NCBI GenBank assembly: GCA_025266875.1
Contig: JALLLT010000010.1
Coordinates: 868,001-932,000 of the forward strand
From: Fennellomyces sp. T-0311
Taxonomy: Eukaryota; Mucoromycota; Mucoromycetes; Mucorales; Lichtheimiaceae
Direction: 5' to 3'
Length of the DNA: 64,000 nucleotides
A model generated the notes under the pieces. The model made no database searches. It saw only the letters and a program-made list of their open reading frames with translations, and had not been told where the DNA came from. Below are positions 46,046 to 58,132 of the stretch, piece after piece (the first letter of the stretch is position 1; each line of letters begins with the position of its first letter). A program made the translations under genes and the position numbers.

Positions 46046-47486
46046 ATGAGCGAAATTGTCCTTTCCAACTCCTCGAACCAGTACGTTCCCGATTACTCCG
46101 CGGGCTCGATGATGCCAAACTTCAACCCTGCCGCCATGGTTCAGAAAGACAGCTCACCATCCTCGTCGTCACCGCCTCCCGTAACATACGAAGATGGCCA
46201 GCAGCACTACTACCATGGTAAGTTGCTATCATCCCTCTCATAGCACCTTATGCAGCCGGAGTTACATTTGATATAATGAACCTTGCGTGATTGGCCCACA
46301 CTATCTTAAGGAGCAAAATGCCCAACTTCGGTAGTTCAAGCAGCTAATTAGAAAACCTCCTATGTTATATTAGATTATGCTGCCTTCCAGCAGATGCCGT
46401 TGAATTATCAGGCCGTCCCGATGACCTATACCGCCGCCGCCACTACTGCGACCACGGCTGCGCCACGGTATGGTTATTATGATCAACAGCAGCGCCATCA
46501 TCCCGGCAGTCCAGAGTCGGTTTCGTCGAGTTCATCTCCTCAAACACCACCACCTGCTAATGCCACGAGCTCAGAAAGCAATGCCGTAGCAAATTTCTCC
46601 CAGGTCTTGACGACCCACGCCCTCGATCAGAACTCCTCCCAGCAGCAAGCCAATTCATTGATCACACCGCTTGTGCCCTCGTCCACGTTCACAAACTCAA
46701 CCACCGAACGTGTCAAGGAAACGATCGCTCGCGCAAACTCTGTGCCGATGGAGTTCTATCATACCGAGTTCCTTGAATATTCCAAGGAGACCTACGAAAA
46801 AAGAATGGATGCCAAGCGCAACAAGCGCAAGCGACCCTCTGCCGCAGCCGCTTCATCCAACAGCAGCAACTACAACAGCTCTACAGAAGATCTGACTATT
46901 AAAAAGAAAAGGGCTTCTGATACGGACAGGGAGGATTCCGATGATGAGCCTGAAGATGATGAGATTGATAAGGAGGCAGAAGAGTAAGTATAGAACACAA
47001 AAAAAAGATCGACCTCCCTTTCAAAAATAGCTATGACTTAACTTTCCCCCAACTCCTTATAGACGTGGTATGTCGAATGCCGAATTGCGTCGTCAAATCC
47101 ATATCCAATCTGAGCAGAAGCGACGTGCTCAGATTAAGGATGGCTTTGATGAGCTACGAAAGCATTTGCCCGGTTGTAACAATAAGAAAATGAGCAAGGC
47201 AGCATTACTTACACGAAGTAGGTTCCACTAACCCCTGAACCATGTGTAACGAAACTGAAATATTACTTTATAGCTGTGCAGCAGATCCAGCATTTGAAGA
47301 ATATGCAAAATGAGCTGCTTTCCGAAGTCGAGCGTCTTGTCCAGGAAAATGAAACCTTGAAAAAGTAAATCTATTATTTTTCTTTCAACTAGGGTTGCAC
47401 ATGTACTAATTCTCTAATAATAATAATTTAGATTCCAACATGGCGTTCTCCAGCGGCAAGCCATGGAGAAGATGTACACTTTCTAG
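46046..47486 (+). CDS. bHLH leucine-zipper transcription factor, MLX/Mondo-like
   Basis: Nuclear DNA-binding factor likely recognising E-box type sites. Exons are 46046-46217, 46374-46983, 47063-47217, 47274-47364 and 47432-47486 (1083 nt, 360 residues). The first 250 residues are Ser/Gln/Pro-rich, with a basic stretch (RNKRKRPSAAA, KKKRAS) and an acidic run. The bHLH begins near residue 262: RRQIHIQSEQKRRAQIKDGF (His-Glu-Arg positions appropriate for E-box contact), DELRKHLPGC loop, KMSKAALLTRTVQQIQHLK helix 2, then a short leucine zipper with ELLSEVERLVQENETLKK. The HIxxEQKRRxxIxxGF form is closest to MLX/MondoA. The first intron is 156 nt, longer than usual here. Confidence 0.9.
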
Positions 47487-48880
47487 TGTTCTTGAAGACA
47501 GCATGCTCGATAGCGCGTCTTCGCTATTTTCCAAACGCGCACATTCACGGATGACACACAATTCATCGTTTTATTTAATGCCTTTTTTTTGCCCATTTTC
47601 CCTTTAAAAATTTTACGTTCTCCCCTTTTGCCTTGCCACTTTTTACTAGCTTCCTAATAATCTCCCATCTTCTCAAATTTCCTTGTCTGTAACTAGAGTT
47701 CATCTCACGGCAAATTCGTACGTAGTAGCTCTCTTTTTTTTTTCGCACATAGCCATTCCCCCATTTCCTCCACTTTACGTTTCGCCCATATTCTTGTGCA
47801 CAAATTTGCGCACACCTTTTCATGACCGCTGATTCGCTTGTCTGTGTACACAGTTTTCTTTTCTTCTTCATTTATACTTTTTTTCTCGAAATAACTGAAA
47901 ATCCCAAACTTTGATACAATGGAGACCTGTTTCTGCGTCAGTAGGCATGTGCGTGTATAATGCATTGTTGATAGTATAGTTGCGCATGTGTACTATATTC
48001 TCAGTAGATGACCAACGTCATAGTTGTGTAACATCATCAAACACCAAACTCCCTTTCATCCATGGTTACATGCGAAGTCATAAAACAACCTTAGGCGCTT
48101 TATGATATTCACACTCGATTATACTGGACCAATGGGAATTACTTTGGTGCTTTGACACGTTAGACTGGAATGGCTTCGCGTGTTACCTTTTTTTTGCTGC
48201 AGGATATGATCCTGCTTTAGATTATGTACTTGTCAGTATCCATAGTAATGGAATAATTACACCGGAGTGTATTCAATTGTTTTGCGTGATTGACTGTTAT
48301 GCCTTATAAGAACATTATTATCACGGCATTTATTGGTCAGGATGATTTAAGGTTCGTTTGGTTTCACCAGTGCATTAGCATCACAATTAATGCAAGCGAA
48401 GTATTACTTTCTTGCGGGGACATAATAAAGCACGCGTTGTCTTCCCTCATTACGACTGAGCGCGATTTGGTCGTTGAACATAGTTCTGCTTGCTAATGCG
48501 ACTGTGAGTAGCGTCAGATATGTCAAATGCGGACATCACTATTCAAATCGCGGCAGCAACGATTTGTTCCAAATGGCAATGTATTGCGATGTTTAGAGGA
48601 TGCTGCCAGACAGCGTCTTGGCGACTATATTACAGCTGTTTGGTAGAGTTTAGATGCAGTTGTATATATTCACACAACGTACTGGCTAAAAAACACTTTT
48701 GTGGTACCGATGTACTGTCTGATACGTTCTTTCGTTGCCCACAGTAAAGCTGATTGCTTATTTGGTTAAAGCAAACGATTAGAATGAGTGTCAGACAGTG
48801 TAATGATTCCGTACATGTGCTTATAATAAACAGTACATATCTAATGTGCGCACGATGTTGTTTTACAATGTGGGTGTTTT
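47487..48880. other. Intergenic between convergent bHLH and TMX2-like genes
   Basis: About 1.4 kb. AT-rich, with T-rich runs near 47580-47780 on the plus strand. Frames such as 48290-48496 are short and without motif. No gene is supported. Confidence 0.45.
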
Positions 48881-50004
48881 CTATTTTTCGGTGAAGATCT
48901 TGTCGAGATGAAACGCTTTGACAACAGTTGCCTAGGGGAAGATGTGTCAATTCGCTGAGACACCTAGCAACCAGTAACCAACAACTCACCCCTTTCTTAC
49001 TCCAGCCAATGCGTGTAATAGTATCCTTCGCAGATACTGCAGCCTTGTTGGGTTTCGAGTCGTCAGGCCCTGTCAGCTCAGGTAGTCGTCGGATCTGAGC
49101 ACCGTCGCGGAAAAGTAACAGTGTAGGCAAATCAAAGGATGCCGGGTCACGGCTAATCCCATATTCATCCGCTAGGTCTGGATAGATATCTATGTCGATC
49201 TTGCCTATGTCCGCTAGTTCAGTATATCCATTCTTCCTGCGCATGTTCCATGCTGGCATTTACCGAACTTGATGTGGCTAGCGCCATACTGCAGCGATAA
49301 CTTCGCGAGCACAGCTTCAAAATTGAGGCAAGCAAGCGACCAATTCGCGTACAGCATGACAACCCAGTACTTTGTGAATTGCGTAGCCTTTCCTTTACCC
49401 TTGCTTTTAGATGATACGTCGCGGTTTTCATCGGTGATTTCCGTAATGCGTGGACCGTCACTGGATCGTTTGCGCTGAACCTCTTCTCGGAATGTGTTTT
49501 CGCTGAGTTCGACGATTTTTGTAGGGCCTTGGTACCATGGTTGCGGAAAAAGTGTCGATAGCACTTTAGGCCACCCACATCAGTATACCATTCAAGTCCC
49601 TCTTTCTTTCGCTTACCCATCCAGCCAGCGAGATAGAGAATCGATTTAAACATCCCTGACTTCCAATATACCATGCAGAATGTGAAAAACTTGGTATACA
49701 GAATAAGTACGCTAGCGAGTTCCTCAGCAGTGTTCGCCATGAGCGCCTTCCACACGGAAAATCCAAGTAATGCCAGGTGGGCATTGACTTCCGCATCCTG
49801 AATTAGTAAAGAATATAGGCGTACAATCAGTTCGCCATTCATCTTTTGACAAACGGAAAAACAAAGCCGACTTACGCCAAACTCGTTACCGGTAGACAAT
49901 AGCAGCTGTTTTACCGAAAAGAAAATGTATGTGCAGCCGTAAATTAAATGGAATACATAGTAGCGGTGGAGGAGACGCTGGCGCAATTCGGCCAGGCTTG
50001 TCAT
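48881..50004 (-). CDS. Thioredoxin-related transmembrane protein, TMX2-like
   Basis: ER/mitochondria-associated membrane protein with a lumenal or cytosolic thioredoxin-fold domain. Exons are 50004-49876, 49797-49617, 49563-49264, 49204-48990 and 48931-48881 (876 nt, 291 residues, like human TMX2). Hydrophobic helices occupy about residues 15-105. A linker region with PQPWYQGPTKIVELSENTF precedes the thioredoxin domain: YWVVMLYANWSLACLNFEAV, FGKIDIDIYPDLADEYGIS and the cis-proline DLPTLLLFRDG. The active site is Ser-Leu-Ala-Cys instead of Cys-X-X-Cys, as in TMX2 (Ser-Asn-Asp-Cys), so it is not a classical oxidoreductase. The C-terminus (AFHLDKIFTEK) lacks a clear KDEL. Confidence 0.88.
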
Positions 50005-51463
50005 TTTGTGGCCTGTTCGGGTATGCAAGAAAGGAAAAGAGCGTTAACTCAATGTTGCTGAGAACGAATGTTTTAGCGAGTTGCAGCAGTTCGGATGGAA
50101 GGCTTGCCTGGCAGAAATCGCTTGTGTGCTTGCGGCGCCAGTTAGTGCCTCTCTGTTGTGAAACATGGTTGCTTTGCGAATATTTGCTTCGAGCAACCTC
50201 GTTTGCCTTGAACATGATGCGCCCAATTCGCCTGCCAACCGATTGCTGTCCGTACATGACTTAAGCACCACTTTTTATACGCGTTTGCTGCATGAGTCCA
50301 GCGCGCTGGAAGTCCGTAGAGCGACAATCACTGGCATGTGATAATGACTATCTTTGCGGAGCAATAAGACCATGTTTCACTAGCAATATGGAAAATGGAA
50401 TCTTCACTGGTACCAAGATTTACATATGACTGCCTGTGTAATGTGGGTTGGTTGCATTACTACGACTGCGTATGCCTTCATATTATATTTTTATTAATGT
50501 CCCAGCAATATCGCTAATTTAGTAATATATGAATCGGCCACTGGGTCACGAATAGTTGATTTTAGAATTCCTTCCTTTTGACAACTTCGTTACCAACGAT
50601 AGCTGCCAAGAGCGACTCATAATACAACCACCACGCCTATAATCGGATCTGGATACACTCATGAGTTGCATCCTGCTTTTTAGAGATACTAGGCAGAGTT
50701 AAGGAGCATTAATTGTACAAGGTATTAGCATTCACAACAAAGAGGCTGTCTACTTGTACAAACGTAAATGATTTGTGAAGACAGCCAAATTCCGATGGCA
50801 CCTTGAGCAGCTTGTAAGGTCGTGAAGCATATTGATAGATCCGATGGTACTAAAAGTATACTCGACGAATGAATGGCCAAGCCTGGGTTGCTTTATTTAC
50901 GTATGCAGAATCTATATCTTCGCCCGAATAGAGATGCTCTGGACACAGGCAGACCATCGGGTGTCCGAGCATATTACTCTTTAGATCGAGCCATCAGCTA
51001 GAAATTCAACTAAAAGTTGCACATGTATCAATGAAATGAAATGTGGATGATATAGTAGCAAGTCAACAAGACGAAAGATATGCTGCTGACGTACCGAAGC
51101 TCTCCATTGACGCGGGGCTGCTTAAGTCGTACAAACCATGGGGCCGAAAACAACGAAATGTTAAGTGGCAATAACAAGTTCCCCTTTTCGACACTTGTTT
51201 GCTTTGTCCACTCCCACACACTCATTGTTAGGATTTATTGATAAAAAGAAGCAACTTTATACCTCACACCTTCTAATCATCTTCAGCAATGAGCAACCTT
51301 GATCTGGATTAGTCTTTGCGCCGTTGACATCTCCATCTATGACTCGGTCATGACGGTCGGTCCATGTTTTTTCGGGTGCCGGGATTTCGAGAGACGGTCC
51401 AACAACCTTGCCCGTTTCAAGACGCCTATTGGTCTTCGGTCCTTGTGTATGGCTTGACTATGG
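50005..51463. other. Intergenic, no gene seen
   Basis: About 1.5 kb upstream of the TMX2-like gene. AT-rich with short frames only. No repeat family, RNA gene or recognisable motif. Confidence 0.45.
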
Positions 51464-51868
51464 ATGACAGACTTTCAGCATTTGCGTGGCTTCCGTCCAA
51501 TATATGAAGCAGACTCTATTAGTCTGCTTCAGTTATTTTTGAATGCCCATTTTCCAGGGGGTGGGTACATTACGTCGCTTGGCTCGGGGTATCTTTGGGA
51601 TTTCAATGCCCAGTACCCTCGCCTCCACCAAGCCGTGCCCATCCAGCCACTCCTTCGCAACTTTCTGCAAGACCATACGGAGCATCCAGGCTACCCGGAA
51701 CGGCTTTTATGGGTGGAAGACATCGGGACGCATGCTGGTAACTTTTTGCCGAATATACAGTTCTTGCGTCCCGATGCACGTTTGGACCCGGCATCATCGT
51801 TGCTAGTACGAAGTGGAGGCGGTACTCATAGAGCAACGATGATCCGCTTTGGACCCACACTCCGTTAA
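51464..51868 (+). CDS. Uncharacterised open frame
   Basis: A single-exon frame of 134 codons with reasonable codon use (FLNAHFPGGGYITSLGSGYL, then LHQAVPIQPLLRNFLQDHTE). An overlapping minus-strand frame (51603-51968, 121 codons) is also open, so the coding strand is uncertain. No family, promoter or splice signal was recognised. It may be spurious or a remnant. Confidence 0.25.
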   Translation: MTDFQHLRGFRPIYEADSISLLQLFLNAHFPGGGYITSLGSGYLWDFNAQYPRLHQAVPIQPLLRNFLQDHTEHPGYPERLLWVEDIGTHAGNFLPNIQFLRPDARLDPASSLLVRSGGGTHRATMIRFGPTLR

Positions 51869-52299
51869 CAATAGCAAAATTATCTTCCCCGAACTTTACC
51901 CAATAAACAAATTCATCCCAACCAGCGTTTACGTCTTGATATCTCTTAAAGTTTAGCTTTGATAGCATGTAATTATCCTGTGGACTCTAAACTGCAAAAC
52001 TATTAAAACTAACCTAACTTTTGTGATTGACATTTTTTTCGTTCAATCTTTCTCCTGACTCACCAGCAAGCTTATGTATTAACTTTACGCAAAAGAAGCC
52101 ACAAAACGTGAGATCACATTCGCTCTCGTTCGCTCTGTTCTGTTATTAATATTACGACCTGTCGCTGTCGCAATCTCGATGCTCGGCCACCTGCATCAGG
52201 CAGCCTTGCCCTTACTCTCCCTTGCTGTAAGCTGTTCCCTGTTCAAAAAGTTGCTATCTCCACCACCACGACTCATTGACACGGACCGTACAGATAAAA

Positions 52300-53139
52300 A
52301 TGTCTTCATATAAATATAGACAAGCACTTTATCTCAGATATTCCGTAGCGTACCGGTCACGGCCAAATAGCGCCTTTCTTCGCGATCAGCCTGCTGGATT
52401 TACCTCCAACTATAGCACCCAGGACTAATATAGACGACCCCGATTGAGCATTGATTGTTCTGAGCTTCTATATTTGGCTGATTCCGATATGCATGATTGC
52501 TGGTTGGCACGCCGAGTTTATATCCAGCATGAATACTCGGAACAACAAAGTCCGCCGTGTCCTGTGCCAAGAATGACGTTAGAACAGGTTATACGTATCA
52601 CGGAGCGCGGGTCACTCTCATATCCCCTCAAAAAAGAGTTCTGGACCATACGACAGAGCAATCGGGCTCAAGCAAAACACCCGGTTTTGACTTCGGCGCC
52701 GTTGCCACATTAATCAATGTAGTAGAGCATGGCCGATACTTTTACTGGTGTTTGGATGTCTCCGTGGAGGGAGCTGTATGCTTCTTCCTATTCATTTGAG
52801 CTTTTTACGGAGTGGTTTGCCGGCACCGTGTTATGTTTGGGTAACATGGATCGACATGCTACTCTTTTTTTCAATGCCTCTATGATTTCTATTGCAAGTC
52901 AAACCATCGCAATGCTTGAAAGTCAGGAACGTACCCCACCTGATGCTGCCGAGCGATTATTCACAATGAAGCGGTATGGGCGGTCGATGTCATTATCAAA
53001 GCAGCTTCACGGGTTTAGCAACCTGATCCAGCTCAATCTCATTGGACGCTCTTATGTCCAAACACGTGCAAACAAAAACTACACAGCACAAGAAGGCTTT
53101 TTTTCCGATACGCGTCATTTTGGCATAAACGTACTGTAA
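52300..53139 (+). CDS. Possible three-exon gene, unrecognised
   Basis: Exons 52300-52349, 52434-52683 and 52726-53139 join in frame to 237 residues. The first junction is good (GTAGC|GTACCG to GGACTAATATAG with a branch-like CTAAT). The second removes 42 nt that contain three stop codons, but its donor (CCG|GTTTTG) is weak and the intron is shorter than any other here; if not spliced, the frame is broken and the locus is a pseudogene. The protein has aromatic-rich parts (ADTFTGVWMSPWRELY, FELFTEWFAGTVLC) but no recognised domain. ATG context is good (A at -3). Confidence 0.35.
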
Positions 53140-56083
53140 AGGGAGTGTTGGTCGAAATGGGCATCGACACAAAATTGATGAAGCCTAAACTCTACGCAGA
53201 TATGCCTTTGAACTGATTCAGTTCATTGAAAATTAAATGTATCAGCGGAACAGTTTTTCGGGTACTGATTGGCATGTCTGCAGGGATAATCGGTTCAGCC
53301 GGCGTGGACAAAGAGAGGTCTGTGCACTGTGCGTCGTCAAGCGGACTTGTCGGTATGGCAGTAGTGTGGATCAGTAACGAAGACCAGCCAAAAAAAAAAC
53401 TACCTTTCAAGCCATACAGTGCCTTTATTCCTCTTGCACACCGTTTGCTGCGGCCATAACCTGTATCTGAGGCTGTAAAACGTCATAGCCTGGGTGACTG
53501 TTGCTACATGTGAAAAAAAGGGGGGACTGCTCGCTTTCAGAAAGGTATAAAAGGAGGTCAGAATCGGCAGCTTTTTTCTTTTTTTCACAATAATCCCAAG
53601 AGAAAGTTATGCTCGCGGGAAACCACCAGGGTCTCCAGTAAGATGATGGTACAGACAGATGAAGGGATAAACTTCCCCTTGCTCTTTGTTTGGTTGTGCT
53701 TGATTACTGTTGAGATTCAAAAATACCGAAGCTGCTTTGGTGGCTGCTGGTCTTCCTTTAGACAGCCTGTCCTCTTTGGAGACTTGATCAACCTCCTTGG
53801 AGACTTGCTGATCTTCTGGGGACTGGTGGCTCGCCTTGTGGAAGGAGCTGCTTCGGGGGATTATGGGAACTGGTGGCCCACGTATCCAATCAAACAAGAG
53901 AACGAAAAAAAACTTAATAGTCTTCTGAAGGCCTTTTAATTGGCTTGTTGTTCAAGTGACCCGTTCCTGTTGGTGGCTGTCATTCAGGGTCTCGATTCAA
54001 TAAAGTCATTGCTTTTTTCCCACATGATCTGCGCGCTTACTACTTGATCTGCGCGTTGTTTTTGCCACTTGCTGCTTACATTGGTGCCCAATCAAGTCGC
54101 GTTTTCCTTTTTTGTGTGTCGACTGCTTCTTTCGCTTGCGGTCATGACAAGCGAATCGTGGCGTTCGGTTTATGATGCTTTTCGAATGAGATCTCGTGAA
54201 CTATGCGAAGCTCGCTCGTAATCAGCACACTGGAAGATCTGGTTGAAGCGATCTTCTTGACCGCGTTCCTTGTGTGATCGTGCTGGTAACAAAATGTCAG
54301 TAATTCTTGCCAAACCATATGACATGAATCTTTGCCATGATCTTTCGATGTAGATTTCAGACCGTTTACTAAGACAGCACTAACCACTGTAGAAGCGTGC
54401 CATTCGCTTCATCCTCTGACGCCGCTTCGCTAACTGTGCATATCCTTCTGTACCGAAGCGTTACAGTTAACCATCGCCTGCACAGAATTACCAGTACACA
54501 TACGATAATGCATCGGTAGCATAATTACAGGAATCTGCCTACGGGCGATTGGATGCTCGTCGCTTTGATTCAATAGACCGGTTATTCGGAGCGTTCTGCC
54601 AGACGAGAGCACAGACGAGGTGTGCTGGTTTGTATTTGTACCCTTTCAACTTATAAACGAGACTTCCCTTAAAATTCTGCCTCCCTTATCAGCGATAACT
54701 TTTCGATATGTTTGAAGTAACACGTTATACGTACGCGAGAAATAAAGTCAAGGCTACGGAATGAGCTGGGCTGTAAAACAGCAGTACACTGCCAAGATGA
54801 GGAAGTTCCCATAATGTACTTGATAAACTTTTTGGAGTGAGTATGGTTTCATTGGTCTTTTGTTTAGACTTTGGGAAACACAAAGACAAACTCTCAGCAT
54901 ACCCTCTTTTCGAATTAAGAAGAATATGATGACCTTACGCAGTTTTGAGAGGAGAGAAGATCTTTTCCGTCCAATTTTCAGGATGGGAAGTTACCTAATA
55001 GCGGCTAAGCGTCATCGAAAAAATAAGCAATCGAGAACTAGAAAAAGAATATAGCACGAAAACCACTGTGTCCAAGAGTATCACGAATATTCCGCTTGCA
55101 GAAGCTAAGTATAAGGCGTCAAAAGCTGAATATAAAGAAAGTAAAATGAATAACATCAGTTTTTCCATTTATCGCAACTTGTACATATGAACAAATTTTC
55201 TGTGGATACTGCTGAAATTCTTGAGGCCTATGACTTACGCTCAATGAAGGGGATCCCTGTATATCTGAAAGGGACTACATGGTCACGTTTGGTCACAAAT
55301 CACCAACCCCTTGTTCAAAAACGCAGAGCTGCGATACAGTTGGTATGACTTACTTGTATTGCTGTACCGCAAATTTACGATATAATATACTTTAAAGGAA
55401 AAACGGTTTGCACAATGGAAGCCAACGTCCCTACGAAGGCAGACCTTCATGTCATCAAAAGGTAACATGACATTTGCATTGGAGAAGCATGAAGAGCAGA
55501 AGCTATACCGGTGGAAGTACGTGCTGATCGCATAAAATCTTTTTTTTTTGGGCGACAACAAATTACTGAACTGGCTTGGCCAGTACAATACCAAAATGTT
55601 TGATAAGTAACGTAAGTACCTTGAGAGCGAGAAAAGCTGTTTATTTGGTTGTTTGCGTTGTTTCACGGATTGAGCTGAACGTGTTAATTCTAAAAAGTGA
55701 TAAAGAAAACGACCAGGTGGTTGGGGGAAAATCAAGCAAATGAGGCTCATTACTAGACAGCAAGAAGCTGCTCCCCATGCTATGGATGCAGATCTTGCCA
55801 TATTTAATAGCTTTCACTGTAAAATATCTAGGTCTGGATCGCTTACGGCGAGCTGAAGTAAAACTCTGGAGCGTGGTTGAGGATTTGGAAGCGATGGAGT
55901 GAGCATTGTACAGGGAAAAAACAAGAATATCAGTGCGTCCGCTGATATTCATAAATTGAGTACGGCAATTTTCGAAAATGATAGACGATTTTTCAGACAC
56001 ACAACAAAATTGTAATCATCAACAAATAATAGTTATATTGGTCGATTATTTTGTACGAATACACATAACGAGAAAGCCTTCCT
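53140..56083. other. Gene-poor stretch with one promoter-like site
   Basis: About 2.9 kb with a TATAAAAG box at 53546-53553 followed by a short coding-like segment (ATG at 53609), an imperfectly repeated TGATCTGCGCG at 54024-54054, and short frames elsewhere. Overlapping frames at 53607-53939 on both strands cannot be resolved. No recognised gene. Confidence 0.4.
53546..53553 (+). promoter_or_regulatory. TATA box
   Basis: TATAAAAG about 63 nt before an ATG at 53609 that opens a ten-codon frame with a donor-like CCA|GTAAGA. It suggests a transcript on the plus strand, but the product is unresolved. Confidence 0.35.
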
Positions 56084-57244
56084 TCATAGGTTGCTTTTGG
56101 TACCTTCAAACTTCTTTTTACGCTGGATAATGAGGAGCTGATGTCTATAAGTGGCACTTTTCAATAAAATTCGATTTAATATTGCCAATGTAATATTACT
56201 TACCTAGTTGTTGCTACAATTTCCCCTTTATCATCGTATAACCATCCGTCTATATCAAAGCGGCCATCGATTGCATAGGGTACCATGTATGTAAGCAATG
56301 CGCGGGGAATGGGCGCTTTCAAAGGTCTCTTAAACTGAATTTCGTATTGCAGTGTTGGTTTCCAGCTGTCCGTGATGCCGAGTCCATTTTTGTTCTTGAG
56401 AACATGCAACGGATGTCTATACATATCCAGCAAGAATGCTAGGCTCACTGTATCAATAGGTCGTCCATCTGGGAATTCGAATGCTTGATGTGTTTCTGCT
56501 GCTCCTTTGCTGGTAGCTTTCAAATCCTGATATGTGTTGAGCGTCTGGTCACCATCAAATTGAGGTGGTACCGGAACCATGTCATCGAAAGAAGGTGCTT
56601 TGGGTACATCAGGATGAATTACTGTAAGACCCTGCTCGGGCACCGTGCCGCTCATCGTAACAACTGAAAAACATTTGACATCGTACTCGTTCGGATTATA
56701 TTCTGATACATTGTTTGTTGGCACTACGGCAGTGCTGTTTTTCTTGCGCTGTTTTAACCTTAACATCATAGTGCATAAACTCTTGGGACTTGTCTTGATG
56801 GCCTCCATTTCCACAATATAAGGTCCCGGATTACCCGGTTTCACGAAAAACGTATTAATCGATATCGGGTAGCGCTCCTTATAGTACTGCATAGCAATCT
56901 TGAGCATGATCGAAGCCATGTACCCTATATGTACTGTTTTAGATCCGATTTTTTTTTGTCTCCGTTGCATATTATACATACCGCCCTGTCAATGGAAAGC
57001 AGCAACGAATGTGGAAATTAGTATATAGATGTTAAAATATGTATTCTATGCTTTACAAAACTGAGACCGTTCATCGCCCATTGCTATTATCCTAAGACAT
57101 TAGATTCACTGATTATGCAAGCGTAGAATTACTCTTTGAAGCTTTACATACAGGATACATTTGACCGACATATAACGACGTTGTGGAAGATAATTCGCCC
57201 ACAAGACTCGACTCCGTTTCGATATCGAAAGCGTATTGTTTCAT
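56084..57244 (-). CDS. Thioesterase-like (double hot-dog) protein, array copy A
   Basis: Acyl-CoA thioesterase-like protein of the 4HBT_3/TesB-like type. Exons are 57244-57152, 57083-57057 (27 nt), 56985-56982 (4 nt, GGCG), 56924-56204 and 56144-56084 (906 nt, 301 residues). The micro-exon supplies the first Gly and one base of the second in GGYMASIMLK. Other family segments are GPYIVEMEAIKTSPKS, the central FPDGRPIDTVSLAFLLDMY, WKPTLQYEIQFKRP and the second hot-dog end DGRFDIDGWLYDDKGEIVAT. The terminal exon gives RHQLL and ends Ser-Asn-Leu, a weak peroxisome-signal-like tripeptide. If the last intron is retained the protein stops after TTR. The intron 56925-56981 is in frame and open. Enzyme activity is inferred from family. 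Confidence 0.82.
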
Positions 57245-58132
57245 TGTATAATATAAAAGAAAAGGGGTAAAGAAGGGAAAACGTGGGTAATAATATTATG
57301 ATGGTTTCTTAAATTCACATTCTGTGCCACAACTTTGTATGTGTAACGATCCCACGGGGCCAATGATTCTTACATAGACAGGAATCAGACGCTCCATTGT
57401 AAGAAAAGTAGATTGGTACATATCTTGATCCTGAATGTAAACCTAATGTACGACACGCGAATGTACATATTTAAACAATACATTTCTCATAAAGTGCTTA
57501 CCTTGTCATAGTGGGGCGTACATAAGCTAAACAAACATCGAGTGCTTTTCAACTTACGTACCGTGGAAAAATTATTCTTCCGCAGCTATGATTTAATAGG
57601 TTTCTTTAAGAGCGTTCCATCTCGGTCGGACTGGCCGGATTTCGGTAAGCTGAGGCAAAAATAGGGTAGTTGCCCGAATAGGCTGAACTACTGTGATCGA
57701 GTATTATGTGTTCGTCGTTTAACTTTATAATATACTTTACACGCACACGTAGCATCGACATATGAAGATAACAATTGCCAACAAAACAAACGAGCCTGTT
57801 ATACGCTCTTGGCTATTCTTGATGTTATGGCTGCTCATCTATAAACCCACTTACTACTGATATTTTAAACCAGTAACATATTTCTATTGCGCTTTTAGTT
57901 GATCTATAGTGAGACATTACATTTGTAGGAGAAAAGACAGTTATCAAGATAATAGAGTATACTGGTTGTGATCATTTATAGAAAAAAAAACTCCCTCGAT
58001 TTCATTTCCATTGCATAATAAAGAAAGTGCTTGTCCATTTGTTCGCAGGGTGAATCTCTATTCGCACATACATATGCACCGTAAGTACTACGAGTATACT
58101 GGATCATCACCATGAAGCCATATCATATAGTG
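57245..58132. other. Spacer between thioesterase copies A and B
   Basis: About 0.9 kb of AT-rich sequence holding the promoter of copy A and 3' flank of copy B. No gene seen. Confidence 0.5.

Noticed and set aside
53607..53897. Minus-strand frame with repeated VSKE units
   Set aside because: A plus-strand TATA box and competing plus frame make the strand ambiguous; repeats alone explain the open frame.
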